Assembly (NCBI GenBank): GCA_020638955.1
Contig: JACKHO010000002.1
Location: 310,001 to 374,000, forward strand
Direction: 5' to 3'
From: Planctomycetaceae bacterium
GTDB taxonomy: Bacteria > Planctomycetota > Planctomycetia > Planctomycetales > Planctomycetaceae
Length of the DNA stretch: 64,000 nucleotides
Positions 9,940 through 18,326 of the stretch are shown one piece after another (positions within the stretch are counted from its first letter, which is position 1; each line of letters begins with the position of its first letter). A program made the position numbers and the translations under genes. The notes beneath the pieces are model-generated. The model worked only from the letters and a program-made list of their open reading frames with translations, ran no database searches and was not told where the DNA came from.

Positions 9940-10129
9940 GCCCTGTTCTAAGGCTGCTCGTAAACTTCCATCATTTTGAAACGCAGAGAACGCCGGGAGC
10001 GCAGAGGATTGGGGGTGCTCCTGTTTCCTCCGCGACCTCAGCGCTCTCGGCGTTTCTGTTCTTTAGCGGACGATTTGGTCAACGCGCATGGCCACGCCCC
10101 TTGCTTCATTTCGTTCTGGGTCGTGCCAC
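9940..10129. repeat. Repeat family 2, copy 1 (direct repeat with internal palindrome)
   Basis: This unit recurs about 503 bases downstream. It runs from the GGCTGCTCGTAA segment through TTCCATCATTTTGAAACGC to CATGGCCACGCCC and TTCGTTCTGG. Inside it, AAACGCAGAGAACGCCGGGA (from about 9979) and an approximate reverse complement ending CTCTCGGCGTTTCTG (about 10042-10056) form a large imperfect hairpin. Confidence 0.85.
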
Positions 10130-10442
10130 TCGGCGCGCACGACCAATGGGGGTTCTCATTGCGTCGGCGCAACTTGAATCGGTGAGATTGAGCATGTCTG
10201 CTCACGGTGACCTGGTGAATTCCAGGTCGGAAATGCGTTCCCAACTGGATGGGTGATCCAAGGTTCTCCCATTCTATGAGCCGGCCGGCGACGGAACGTA
10301 TTTTCAAATCCTTGAAGCCGTGGCATCAAGGCATGCTCACCCAGAGTCGCGACTCGCCTTTTTGTTTTGAAAAGAGAATTGCCACAAAAGAACGCGAAGA
10401 GTCACGAAAAGTGATTTGATCAGCGGAGGAAGGTAGACGGGT

Positions 10443-10634
10443 GCCATGTTCTACGGCTGCTCGTAACCTTCCATCATTTTGAAACGCAGAGGACGCCGGG
10501 AGCGCAGAGGATTGGGGAGGTGCTCCTGCTTTCTCTGCGACCTCAGCGCTCTCGGCGTTTCTGTTATTCGCCAGGGTGTGCGGTAAATACGCATGGCCAC
10601 GCCCATCACTTCACTTCGTTCTGGCTCGTGCCAC
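10443..10634. repeat. Repeat family 2, copy 2
   Basis: A second copy of the 9940-10129 unit in the same orientation, differing by scattered substitutions and small indels. It keeps the same outer words and the same hairpin arms (AACGCAGAGGACGCCGGGAG and GCTCTCGGCGTTTCTG). It ends about 70 bases from the stop codon of the HEPN-like gene. Confidence 0.85.
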
Positions 10635-10701
10635 CCAATCTGAAGGCATCAAGAACAGGAAGGCAGGCAGGAGCCATGCCCTACGGTGGTCTGACCTACG
10701 G

Positions 10702-11811
10702 CTACGGGGTATTGCCACCCGCTCCGTCCAATCGTTCATCAACAGGACAAATCTCTAGATGGATGAACCTCAGTAACGAATATCGAATGATGCGCTCCAA
10801 ACCGGTGAAGGTCGGCGCATGATGAAGTGCCTTTGCGAATTCCTTATCGTCCAGTACTGGTCGGCCTATCGACTTTTCATTCCTTGAACGCAAGTCGCCA
10901 TGAATCCACGGACCGAATCGCGTTCCGGTATGAACATACTTGCTGCGTACGTCGTATGACGCGGAAACTGACCTGTTGAAGTTGACCCCGTTGAGGGCAG
11001 CGTACGATTGTTCTGATTCCGAGCATGTGAAGAATTGGGCGTCGACTAGACGTTCAAGCGTAAGTATGTACCGTCGCTTAATGGAGAAGATGGTACTTCT
11101 TACAGCGCGGGACTTTTTGCCGCCATCTGGCAGAGTGGATTCGATCTCTGACAGTAATTCTTGCATCTCCTTGCTCAACATCTGATCATCAGAAAAGGAA
11201 AAGTAGTTCGAGAGGATTTCGCCTGCCGTGACTAAATCCAAGTATGCATTCTCAGGATGCTCTTCTAAGACCTGCAATGCTCGGAGATAGAATCCACCCG
11301 CGACGTACAGCGTGTTAAACGCCTTCTCGTCTCCTTCCAGGCGAACCAATGTGGCAATGCGCGAAAGCTCAGTGAGGTTCAGCGGGATTTGGATGTCTGC
11401 GCGCGGATTTGAATTGTACGGTCCCAGGTTGAGTAAACTGGTCACGTCGAACTGAGTAAGCTTTGGCGTGCGGAACATTCCCTGTGATTCGACTACTCCG
11501 TGGTGATCGAATCTCTTGCCGAAAAATACCGCCAAAAGGACTGCGAAAAAGTCACCAATCCAACTGTAGTCCGGGATGCGTCGAGGTCCACTCGCCTCGT
11601 GGTCTTCTGAAGGTGTAGATTCAGTCTCGAACGCCGCGATTATGAATGTTCTAAATGCTGGACCATCTGTCTCAAATTTGCGGATGCCGCTTGAATTGCG
11701 ATGATCGGGCCAAGCATGTGCAAATAATATGTCATCCGCCTCATACTCACCGAGAAAGCGAGCCGGAGTAGACAGCAAGCACTTGGTCACGTTCTCTTTG
11801 GGACGCAGCAT
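10702..11811 (-). CDS. Hypothetical protein with Apea-like HEPN signature
   Basis: A 369-residue predicted cytoplasmic protein with no signal peptide. The N-terminal ~200 residues are not recognised. Near the C-terminus the segment YDVRSKYVHTG (R289, H294) matches the R-x4-H motif of HEPN domains, in the form seen in Apea-like HEPN proteins (YDxRSxxxHG). The preceding residues 165-265 are mainly helical, which fits a HEPN bundle. HEPN proteins with this motif are often RNases in defence or toxin systems, but no antitoxin or defence partner is visible next to it. Base composition looks lower in GC than the neighbours, and repeat copies lie just downstream, which suggests an acquired accessory gene. 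RNase function is inference only. Confidence 0.6.
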   Translation of the reverse strand: MLRPKENVTKCLLSTPARFLGEYEADDILFAHAWPDHRNSSGIRKFETDGPAFRTFIIAAFETESTPSEDHEASGPRRIPDYSWIGDFFAVLLAVFFGKRFDHHGVVESQGMFRTPKLTQFDVTSLLNLGPYNSNPRADIQIPLNLTELSRIATLVRLEGDEKAFNTLYVAGGFYLRALQVLEEHPENAYLDLVTAGEILSNYFSFSDDQMLSKEMQELLSEIESTLPDGGKKSRAVRSTIFSIKRRYILTLERLVDAQFFTCSESEQSYAALNGVNFNRSVSASYDVRSKYVHTGTRFGPWIHGDLRSRNEKSIGRPVLDDKEFAKALHHAPTFTGLERIIRYSLLRFIHLEICPVDERLDGAGGNTP

Positions 11812-11888
11812 GGCCCACTCCTAATCGCAAACGAAGATTCAACAAATCCTCGCTCCTCAGTGGTTTCATCCCAAACCACACACCGCCA

Positions 11889-14800
11889 TCACTCCTTCGC
11901 GCCATGCAATGAAATGACCTCACCCTTTTGAGTCGTGAGGTACAGGTTGTCTTTGGCGGCGGCGAGGGCGTCCCAGGTGGGGAGGGAGTCGAAGGCGAAT
12001 TCTCCCTCGATTTCGCCGGTGTCGGCGTTCACGGCCAGCAGCACGCTTCCTTCTGCTCCATTGAGGAGTTCATCTTGCCGGATGAGCAAGGGGTTCACTG
12101 ACTCATCCTGCTTGGCGAGTTGTTCGAAGGTTTGTTCTTCGTCGATGACATCGCGCGGGCCGACGATGAAAATTGTGCGGTCGGCGAGCACCATCGAGCG
12201 GACGTAAATGGGGACGTCGGTGGTCCATTTCGGTTCGACGAACGAACCCTGGTTCTGCTTGTTCCCGCCGCCACCTTTGCCACCACCGGCGAACTTCATG
12301 CCGCCGCCAAGCTTTCCTTCGACCGGCTCAGCACCGACGAGGTCGCCGTTGTTGCGGTATGGTGACAAGTCGCGGGCGGTGCCGTCGTTGAAGTCGAGAA
12401 CGAGGACGGCTTCACCATCGACGTCGGCATTGTCGGCGTAGCGGGCCTTGATGCCTTCGGCTGACATAGCTGAGTAATAGACGCGGACTTCGTCGATGGT
12501 TCCGGTGAAGTTGTAAGGGGACTGATAATCACCCACGCCGCCACCCGAGTCGGCACCAATTTCGGTGGGCTGTGCGGGTTCCTTGGCGATGAGTCCGGGA
12601 GCCTGTCCCTCGGCGACCTGTTCGCCGTCGATATAGAGCTTCATGCTCTTGTCGGCACCGAGCACGCCAGCGACGTGGTGCCAGCCGCCGACCACGCGCT
12701 TGCCGCCGCTAATGGCTTTGGTCTCGCTGTTGGAACGAATGTGGAATTCTGGCTTGCCTTGTGTGAGGGTGATTGCGAAGCCTTCCGCAGGTCCACCACG
12801 GGAAACAATAACGCCGTTGGGCCGGGTTGAATTGAACCACGCCTCGACGGTGACAGGTTTGCCAGTTGGATCGAGGCTCGGGGCATTCTTGAAGCCAATG
12901 AGGGTGCCGTCGCTGCCTGCCTGTTTCTTGCCAAGTTCAACCTTTGGCGGTTCGGGCGGCGCGGCGAACAATTGGTGTTCGAGCACCGTTGTCCAGCGGT
13001 AGTACTGCGGCTTGCGTCCGTAGCCGTACACGTAGCCGTTCCCCTGCACCAGAATGCGTCCCGCAGGAGCAAATCGACCGGCCTGATAGTAGCCGCCGTG
13101 ACCACCCGCGAAGTTGCGACCGAAGACCCAGTACGACCGGTGGAACCAGGAGTCGTCGAGGAATCCCATGGGGGCGAACAGGTGCACGCCTTCACCGCGC
13201 TGGGCCCCGCCCTGCTGCTGGAAGTCGCCGGAGACGGGTCCAATTTCTGTGCGGTTCCCTTCGAAGTCAAACTTCTGCGACCGCATGTACATGAATTTGT
13301 CGTCCGCCGAGAGAATGTCGGGCAGGCCGACCGGCATTTGCAGGACCTGCAATACTTCCTGCAGATTGTTGCCCGTCTCGGGGTTCTTGTCGTCCAGGAT
13401 TTTTTCACCTTTCAATTCGCCCGATTCCATATCGAGCATGACAAGTCGCAGGCCGCCATCAAGGAAATTGGAGCGACCGGCGACCGCGTAAATTGTTTTG
13501 TCCCGAACGAGCACGGCACCACTGACCGGCCAGATGGATTCCAGTTGTTCGTACGCCATGAGGCGTCGATCTTCTGGGGCGGCACGGAATCGCCACGCCA
13601 GTTCGCCGGTTTTGGCGTCGAGGCAGTAGACGTAGCCATCAGCCGCGCCGAAGCAGACGCGTCCCCAGGCAATGGTTGGTGGCGAGTCGATGCGGGCACC
13701 GACCGTGTAGGTCCAATCAGTTTCTCCATTCGCGGCGTTCAACGCATGCACGGTGTGCTGATCAATTTGAGCCACATACACCTTCCCTTCCGCAATGACA
13801 GCGGGAGTCAGGCGTCCGCCCAAGGTGGTCGACCAGTTCTTCTGCAGCTTGCCGCCAATGGGCTGCGTGACGTGACCTGAGCGTTCGTTGTCGTGTCGGT
13901 ACGTTGGCCAGTCGAGATAAGATTCCTCAGAAGCAGCAACGAGTGGCTTGGCGAAGGCCGAACCCTTCTGCAGCCGACCAGCGAGCGGCACATCAACCGG
14001 CCAGGGCCGCGTGGGTGCTCGTGGTGCGAGGGCATTGAATCCGTAGAGTTTTGCTTCGGGGTAGCAGGCACAGTTGTGCGGCGGTGTGTAGGTCATGCCG
14101 TTGCAGGGCATCACACCGTACAGGCAGCCGCCACGGACCCAGTGGTTGATATCCCAGTGCTCGTTTTCGAAGTCGACAAACTCGACACCCGTTCGCGACG
14201 GAATAATGAAATTGTCCGTCGCCTTCGCAATGTAGCAACGATGGTGGAACCAGTACGTGTCGACGTCGGGTGCGAATTCCTTCTTCACTTCGCCGGTGCG
14301 TGGATCGCGTCCAGTGTAGACGCCGGTGTCTTTGCCTGAGGTGGTCGGGGCGACCCAGACCAGTCCGTCGATGACCATCAAATCCTGCGGCGACTGGTAG
14401 CCTGAGTTGGCGTGTCCACCTTCCCAAAGCAGTTTGCCATCTTCCGCGTTGAGGCTCGACATTTTGCCGTTACCGCCGGCGAACAGGACGACATCTTCAT
14501 ACACGACGAGTCGCGGACCGAAGTTGAACGTCACGTTGCTGCGTCGTGCAACCGGCTCGCTGCTCCAGGAAACTTCCCCAGAACTGCGATTCAGTGCGAC
14601 GAGTTTTTCGCCGTCGTGGAAGTAGACCCGGCCGGCATCTGCAGTGAGAGTAAGCGGCGTGATGCGCGTTTGCTTGGCCCATAGTTGCTTACCTGTGGCG
14701 GCGTCGTAGGCCATAATCACGCGGGGTTCTTCGTTCCAGAAGAACTCCTTGCCAACGCGCGCCTGATCACCCACCGTCCCTTCAAGTGGGGCGTAGCGGT

Positions 14801-15767
14801 CGAGTTCCGTGGTCGATTTGTTGCTGACCACGAACACCTGACCGTTCGAAGTAATAGCCTCTTCAGTGGCTTCACTCCCTTTGAACTCCCGCAGTGTTTC
14901 GCCGGTGGCGGCGTCGAGGGCGATGAGTGGGGCCTTGAATCCGAGCGTGACATAGACTTCGTCGTCTGTGGCGACCAGTCGCCGGGCGAGCGACGTCGGA
15001 CCGCTCTTCAGCGGCCACAAATGGTTCTGCCAGTCAGCAATATCCCGTTTCCACAGAATGGTGCCGTTGAAAGCGTCGCGTGCGATGAGTTTCCAGTGCG
15101 ATGGCAACTGGATGGAAACGCGGCTCCCTTCGTCCATGATGTAAAACATCCGACCGTTCGTCGAAACAAGGGCACTCATACTCGCCATGCGGTCGTGGTG
15201 CCGCGACCAGCGCGGGCTGCCGACCCATTGCAGGTGCCGCGGCTGACCGACGATGTCGTCGTGAGCCACGGTGTTTCCGGAGGCGTCGTGCAGATAGTGT
15301 GACCAGTCGTCCAATTCGTCAGGACGTGGCTTCACGGTTTTGTCGTAGCCGCCCTGGGCGTTTCGAATCATCGCGACGCCATTGGGCACGAGCACTCGCA
15401 GGATTTCTTCCTGCGAGACATTCCCCGACTCGACGACCAGAAGGTTGACGAGGTTGTCCACGTACGGCAGTTGCGAACCGCCAAAGGTGTCGACTGCGAC
15501 ATCACCGTACGCCCCGGCGAGTTGGATTTCCTTCCGCAACGCGTCAACCTGTGCAGCGTCGGTTGTGAGTCCCTGCACCTGAAATGCGGCAGACTGCTTC
15601 AACGCGATGAGCGTGCTGCCGTCGTTGCATCCCACCTGCACGACGAATCCGCCGCGCACTCCTGACTCAGTCACCAGCTGACTCGCCCGCTCCTGCGGTG
15701 ATTGAGCGGAACAAACGGAAACAGCCAACAGGCCAAAGGTAAGTGCTGAGAGAACGAATTGTCGCAT
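11889..15767 (-). CDS. Secreted PQQ-type beta-propeller protein with methyltransferase-like and LamG domains
   Basis: About 1292 residues. The ATG at 15767 starts MRQFVLSALTF, a signal peptide cut near residue 22; longer starts upstream (to 15938) add an unlikely leader. Residues about 25-135 resemble a Rossmann methyltransferase: VVQVGCNDGSTLIAL near the start and a later VLVPNGVAMI strand. Residues about 150-950 carry many PQQ/quinoprotein-type repeats with A-x-D-A-x-T-G-E/K words such as ALDAATGETL and CLDAKTGELAWRF. A LamG/concanavalin-like domain spans about 980-1150 (VTVEAWFN, GWHHVAGVL, LYIDGEQVAEG, GTIDEVRVYYSAM). A final propeller-like piece follows. The domain set suggests an extracytoplasmic binding protein rather than an active quinoprotein dehydrogenase. 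Substrate is unknown. Confidence 0.85.
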   Translation of the reverse strand: MRQFVLSALTFGLLAVSVCSAQSPQERASQLVTESGVRGGFVVQVGCNDGSTLIALKQSAAFQVQGLTTDAAQVDALRKEIQLAGAYGDVAVDTFGGSQLPYVDNLVNLLVVESGNVSQEEILRVLVPNGVAMIRNAQGGYDKTVKPRPDELDDWSHYLHDASGNTVAHDDIVGQPRHLQWVGSPRWSRHHDRMASMSALVSTNGRMFYIMDEGSRVSIQLPSHWKLIARDAFNGTILWKRDIADWQNHLWPLKSGPTSLARRLVATDDEVYVTLGFKAPLIALDAATGETLREFKGSEATEEAITSNGQVFVVSNKSTTELDRYAPLEGTVGDQARVGKEFFWNEEPRVIMAYDAATGKQLWAKQTRITPLTLTADAGRVYFHDGEKLVALNRSSGEVSWSSEPVARRSNVTFNFGPRLVVYEDVVLFAGGNGKMSSLNAEDGKLLWEGGHANSGYQSPQDLMVIDGLVWVAPTTSGKDTGVYTGRDPRTGEVKKEFAPDVDTYWFHHRCYIAKATDNFIIPSRTGVEFVDFENEHWDINHWVRGGCLYGVMPCNGMTYTPPHNCACYPEAKLYGFNALAPRAPTRPWPVDVPLAGRLQKGSAFAKPLVAASEESYLDWPTYRHDNERSGHVTQPIGGKLQKNWSTTLGGRLTPAVIAEGKVYVAQIDQHTVHALNAANGETDWTYTVGARIDSPPTIAWGRVCFGAADGYVYCLDAKTGELAWRFRAAPEDRRLMAYEQLESIWPVSGAVLVRDKTIYAVAGRSNFLDGGLRLVMLDMESGELKGEKILDDKNPETGNNLQEVLQVLQMPVGLPDILSADDKFMYMRSQKFDFEGNRTEIGPVSGDFQQQGGAQRGEGVHLFAPMGFLDDSWFHRSYWVFGRNFAGGHGGYYQAGRFAPAGRILVQGNGYVYGYGRKPQYYRWTTVLEHQLFAAPPEPPKVELGKKQAGSDGTLIGFKNAPSLDPTGKPVTVEAWFNSTRPNGVIVSRGGPAEGFAITLTQGKPEFHIRSNSETKAISGGKRVVGGWHHVAGVLGADKSMKLYIDGEQVAEGQAPGLIAKEPAQPTEIGADSGGGVGDYQSPYNFTGTIDEVRVYYSAMSAEGIKARYADNADVDGEAVLVLDFNDGTARDLSPYRNNGDLVGAEPVEGKLGGGMKFAGGGKGGGGNKQNQGSFVEPKWTTDVPIYVRSMVLADRTIFIVGPRDVIDEEQTFEQLAKQDESVNPLLIRQDELLNGAEGSVLLAVNADTGEIEGEFAFDSLPTWDALAAAKDNLYLTTQKGEVISLHGAKE

Positions 15768-16165
15768 CGCGGCGAAGCTCCACGGGAGTGCTACGGAACA
15801 GTAAAAACACATGTGTCCAAAATGGTAGCAGCACGCTTTCGCCAATGCGAGAAACGGCGGGTCGTGAGCGTCTTCCCTGTTTCTGATGAACCACGAACGG
15901 CACGAAAGACACGAACGGGATTTCGAGGCAATCAGCACGAGAGCTCAGTCTCCAGAATTCCGCCAGTCGTGCCTATGTCGTGTTCCCGATTTCAACCCTG
16001 ATTGAATGTTCGTGAATTTCGTGCCGTTCGTGGTTCGCTCTATCGTCAACTACAAAGCCTAGTTGTCGCTGGCGGCGCGGGCTCGTCATTGACTGTTCTC
16101 TTTTGCCCGGTATGGTGTGATTCGACACTCGCCAATATTTTACGAATTCAGCTTTCGGAAACATC
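15768..16165. other. Divergent intergenic region with long inverted repeat
   Basis: A 398-bp gap between the divergently transcribed PQQ-propeller gene and the flavin reductase-like gene. Both promoters should lie here. Its main feature is a perfect 20-bp inverted repeat whose arms are about 110 bases apart (15888-15907 and 16017-16036). No gene is recognised in it. Confidence 0.7.
15888..16036. repeat. Inverted repeat pair, 20-bp perfect arms
   Basis: The left arm GAACCACGAACGGCACGAAA (15888-15907) is the exact reverse complement of 16017-16036. Pairing continues imperfectly inside the arms through a shared CACGAAC word. The arms read as CACGAA-rich tracts, similar in style to other short tracts near 10400 and 16655. 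Confidence 0.9.
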
Positions 16166-16648
16166 ATGAACGACGATATCGCGGCGGTCTTGGGACGCAC
16201 GCCCAGTGGACTGTTTATTGTGACCCTCTCCGATGGAAACGGACACGAAACGGGATTGCTCGCCAGTTGGGTGCAGCAAGCCTCGTTCGAGCCGCCAGCC
16301 GTCACCGTGGCCGTCAACAAGAAACGCTACGCCAACGAGTGGCTCAAAGCGTCACCGAAAATGGCACTCAACCTCATTGGCGAAACCCAGAAGCAGTTCC
16401 TCGGCCACTTCGGCAAAGGTTTCGAACCAGACGCCAACGCCTTCGACGGCCTCGCCACCAGCCGCACCCCCGGCAATCTCACCGCCCTGAACGACGCCCT
16501 CGGCTGGCTCGAAGGCGAAGTCAAAGGCTCAGTCGAAGCCGGCGACCATACCATCCACCTGGTTGAACTCACCGCGGCAGGCAAGGGAACGGAACTGGAA
16601 ACGCAGCGGCCGTGGGTGCATGTGAGGAAGAGTGGGGCGGGGTATTGA
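16166..16648 (+). CDS. Flavin reductase-like domain protein
   Basis: A 160-residue single-domain protein of the flavin reductase-like (FMN-binding split barrel) family. Visible features are the start LGRTPSGLFIVTL, the core GLLASWVQQASFEPPAVTVAV, and the NLIGETQKQFLGHFGKGF segment that normally contacts flavin. Such proteins bind FMN and may reduce flavin with NAD(P)H or work with a partner oxygenase or diiron protein. No partner gene is adjacent. The ATG is preceded by a divergent intergenic region with a large inverted repeat. Confidence 0.8.
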   Translation: MNDDIAAVLGRTPSGLFIVTLSDGNGHETGLLASWVQQASFEPPAVTVAVNKKRYANEWLKASPKMALNLIGETQKQFLGHFGKGFEPDANAFDGLATSRTPGNLTALNDALGWLEGEVKGSVEAGDHTIHLVELTAAGKGTELETQRPWVHVRKSGAGY

Positions 16649-16738
16649 GAAAAGCACGAAAGCCACGTCAGTTCAGTTCCAAATTCCGTGATCTATTGGA
16701 AAACGGTGGGAACAGGCTGATTCCAAATCTAACGATCA

Positions 16739-17554
16739 ATGTCATTTTCATTCGACCATGTTCCCGAACAGCAACGGTGCTACCAATCGATTTGGGGCAC
16801 TCATCGCAATTGGCCCATTGCGGATTGCTTTTTTGGCGTTCCCTCGAGTGCCTCTTATGGACGTAAAAGGTTCACCTCAGTTCCATTCTTTTGTCGCGGC
16901 TTCCACTTCTATCTTGGGGCCGATCAACAGGATTTGTTCGACTCCTACATTGAGTCAGACTGGCCTGCCTGGACGCGGTCTCTACACATTGGCAATTCGT
17001 CGTATGATCTCGGCAAAGGCAGCGACTATTCACGGCTAATGGCCTCGTTAGCGCGAACTGACTTCCCTCGGCTTGAAAAGCTGGAACTCGGAGTATGGCA
17101 ATTGTTTTGCAACTCACATTGCCTTTTTGGTCAACTTGGCAATCTAGATGGCCTTGGAAGTCGCATGCCAAGGCTGACGTCGCTGTCACTGTTTGGAAAC
17201 TTCGAGTTGCAAGAACCCCTGTCCATACCAACTCTCGAACGACTTGACGTTCAGACGGATGATCCGATCACGTGCCTAAATGGTGGTCCGCTGGACGTCG
17301 AGACTGTCCAGAACATTTTCCGTTCGTCATTTGAGAATCTGCGTGAATTCTGCGCTGACCTGGAGGTTTATGAGTCGGATGTCGAATACATGTTGCCGCA
17401 AGAGTTTCTGGACGGTAAGAATCTCCCAAACCTAAAAGGGTTGGAGGTGGTCGGCAATTTTCGGAGTGGAGAACAGTCACGACTTCAGAATTCTGTACTT
17501 CTTCGCGATGGCTATGTGAAAGCGAACATCAGGGACATGATCGAAAGACAATGA
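16739..17554 (+). CDS. Leucine-rich-repeat-like hypothetical protein
   Basis: A 271-residue protein without signal peptide. The middle and C-terminal parts show spaced leucine-rich repeats: FPRLEKLELGVW, MPRLTSLSLFG, IPTLERLDVQ, ENLREFCADLEV and LPNLKGLEVVG. This resembles STM4015-type bacterial LRR proteins, though I cannot place it firmly. The N-terminal ~80 residues are not recognised. It sits 90 bases after the flavin reductase-like gene. The codon composition looks less GC-rich than the surrounding housekeeping genes, which suggests an accessory gene. Function is unknown; a protein-binding role is inference. Confidence 0.6.
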   Translation: MSFSFDHVPEQQRCYQSIWGTHRNWPIADCFFGVPSSASYGRKRFTSVPFFCRGFHFYLGADQQDLFDSYIESDWPAWTRSLHIGNSSYDLGKGSDYSRLMASLARTDFPRLEKLELGVWQLFCNSHCLFGQLGNLDGLGSRMPRLTSLSLFGNFELQEPLSIPTLERLDVQTDDPITCLNGGPLDVETVQNIFRSSFENLREFCADLEVYESDVEYMLPQEFLDGKNLPNLKGLEVVGNFRSGEQSRLQNSVLLRDGYVKANIRDMIERQ

Positions 17555-17626
17555 TTACGTCACTCCTTGAATCAGGGCGCGAAGATCAACGAGTGAAGCT
17601 TGAGAGCTAAGGCCGAAGACCGACAA

Positions 17627-18025
17627 CTAACTCCCTTCCAGTCGTTTGATGTACCCAATCAGTCGCAGAGAACGGAGTTTCTTTTCGCGGGAGTAATGGT
17701 TCCATTCGCTGGCCAGTTGGTGGGCTCGATCCCAGTGGCAGCCGAAGGCGTCTCGGATGTGGCGGGCGGCAACCGAGCTTTTGCCTTCTTTCAACAACTG
17801 GCCGATGTCGTCGAGAATCTTCTCAAGGTCAGCGTTGGACGTAGAGGTCAGCGGAAGCAACTCGGACCCGAGAGCTTCGTGGCCAAACTTTCGTTCCAGC
17901 AGTTCCGTGACCGACTGCAGCGAGTCGAGCGTGACGAGCAGTGCTTGCTCCAGCCGCTGAACTCTTTCCTCTAATGAAGCAGTTTGTGCCCCGAGTTGCA
18001 GGATTGGGAATGGGTTTGAAAACAT
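17627..18025 (-). CDS. Small coiled-coil hypothetical protein
   Basis: A 132-residue protein. The ATG at 18025 was chosen over one at 18094 because an AGAGGA ribosome site lies about 9 bases upstream of it. Residues about 15-45 form a likely coiled coil (SLEERVQRLEQALL). Residues about 70-110, with IGQLLKEGKSSVAARHIRDA, resemble the helix pair that in ribosomal protein L7/L12-like domains reads LLREGKxxxAIKxYREA, but the match is weak. No enzyme motif is present. It is convergent with the LRR-like gene and divergent from prfB. Function is unknown. Confidence 0.5.
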   Translation of the reverse strand: MFSNPFPILQLGAQTASLEERVQRLEQALLVTLDSLQSVTELLERKFGHEALGSELLPLTSTSNADLEKILDDIGQLLKEGKSSVAARHIRDAFGCHWDRAHQLASEWNHYSREKKLRSLRLIGYIKRLEGS

Positions 18026-18223
18026 CTGACTCAGTCCTCTTGTTAAAGATTCCGCATGGCCACCGCGTTTTATCCCGCTTGGCACCTTCGTCAATTATAC
18101 GCCGACTGCTTCTCACCGGCAATTTCTGAAATAGTGTGCGTGTTGCCAGGGCGTATTTGAGGAATGCTCGTGGCGTCTCAATTCTCCCTCTACCTCACTA
18201 TCTGTGGAGAACTTCACGGTTGC

Positions 18224-18252
18224 TTGACACTGCCAGGGTCCTGCAGAATGAT
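18224..18252 (+). promoter_or_regulatory. Candidate sigma-70-like promoter for prfB
   Basis: A perfect TTGACA (18224-18229) is followed after 17 bases by AATGAT (18247-18252), which matches four of six positions of the -10 consensus. The start codon of prfB lies about 75 bases downstream. The 300-bp gap between the coiled-coil gene and prfB holds nothing else I recognise. Confidence 0.4.
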
Positions 18253-18326
18253 ACCGTCCAAGAATGAATTCTCCCGCGGCACGGCCCGTGGTTTCCCTTA
18301 TTGAACGTCGCGGTGGAGGTAGACAA

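Larger units (their letters stand above)
9828..10701. other. 874-bp non-coding patch with duplicated repeat unit
   Basis: No convincing gene is seen between the BatA-like gene and the HEPN-like gene. The stretch holds a possible terminator, two direct copies of a ~190-bp unit, and a short segment rich in CACGAAAAG-like words near 10385-10410 that resembles other dispersed repeats in the window. The short frames present are repeats read as codons. Confidence 0.7.

Noticed and set aside
12972..13880. 302-codon plus-strand open frame
   Set aside because: Shadow of the PQQ-propeller gene.
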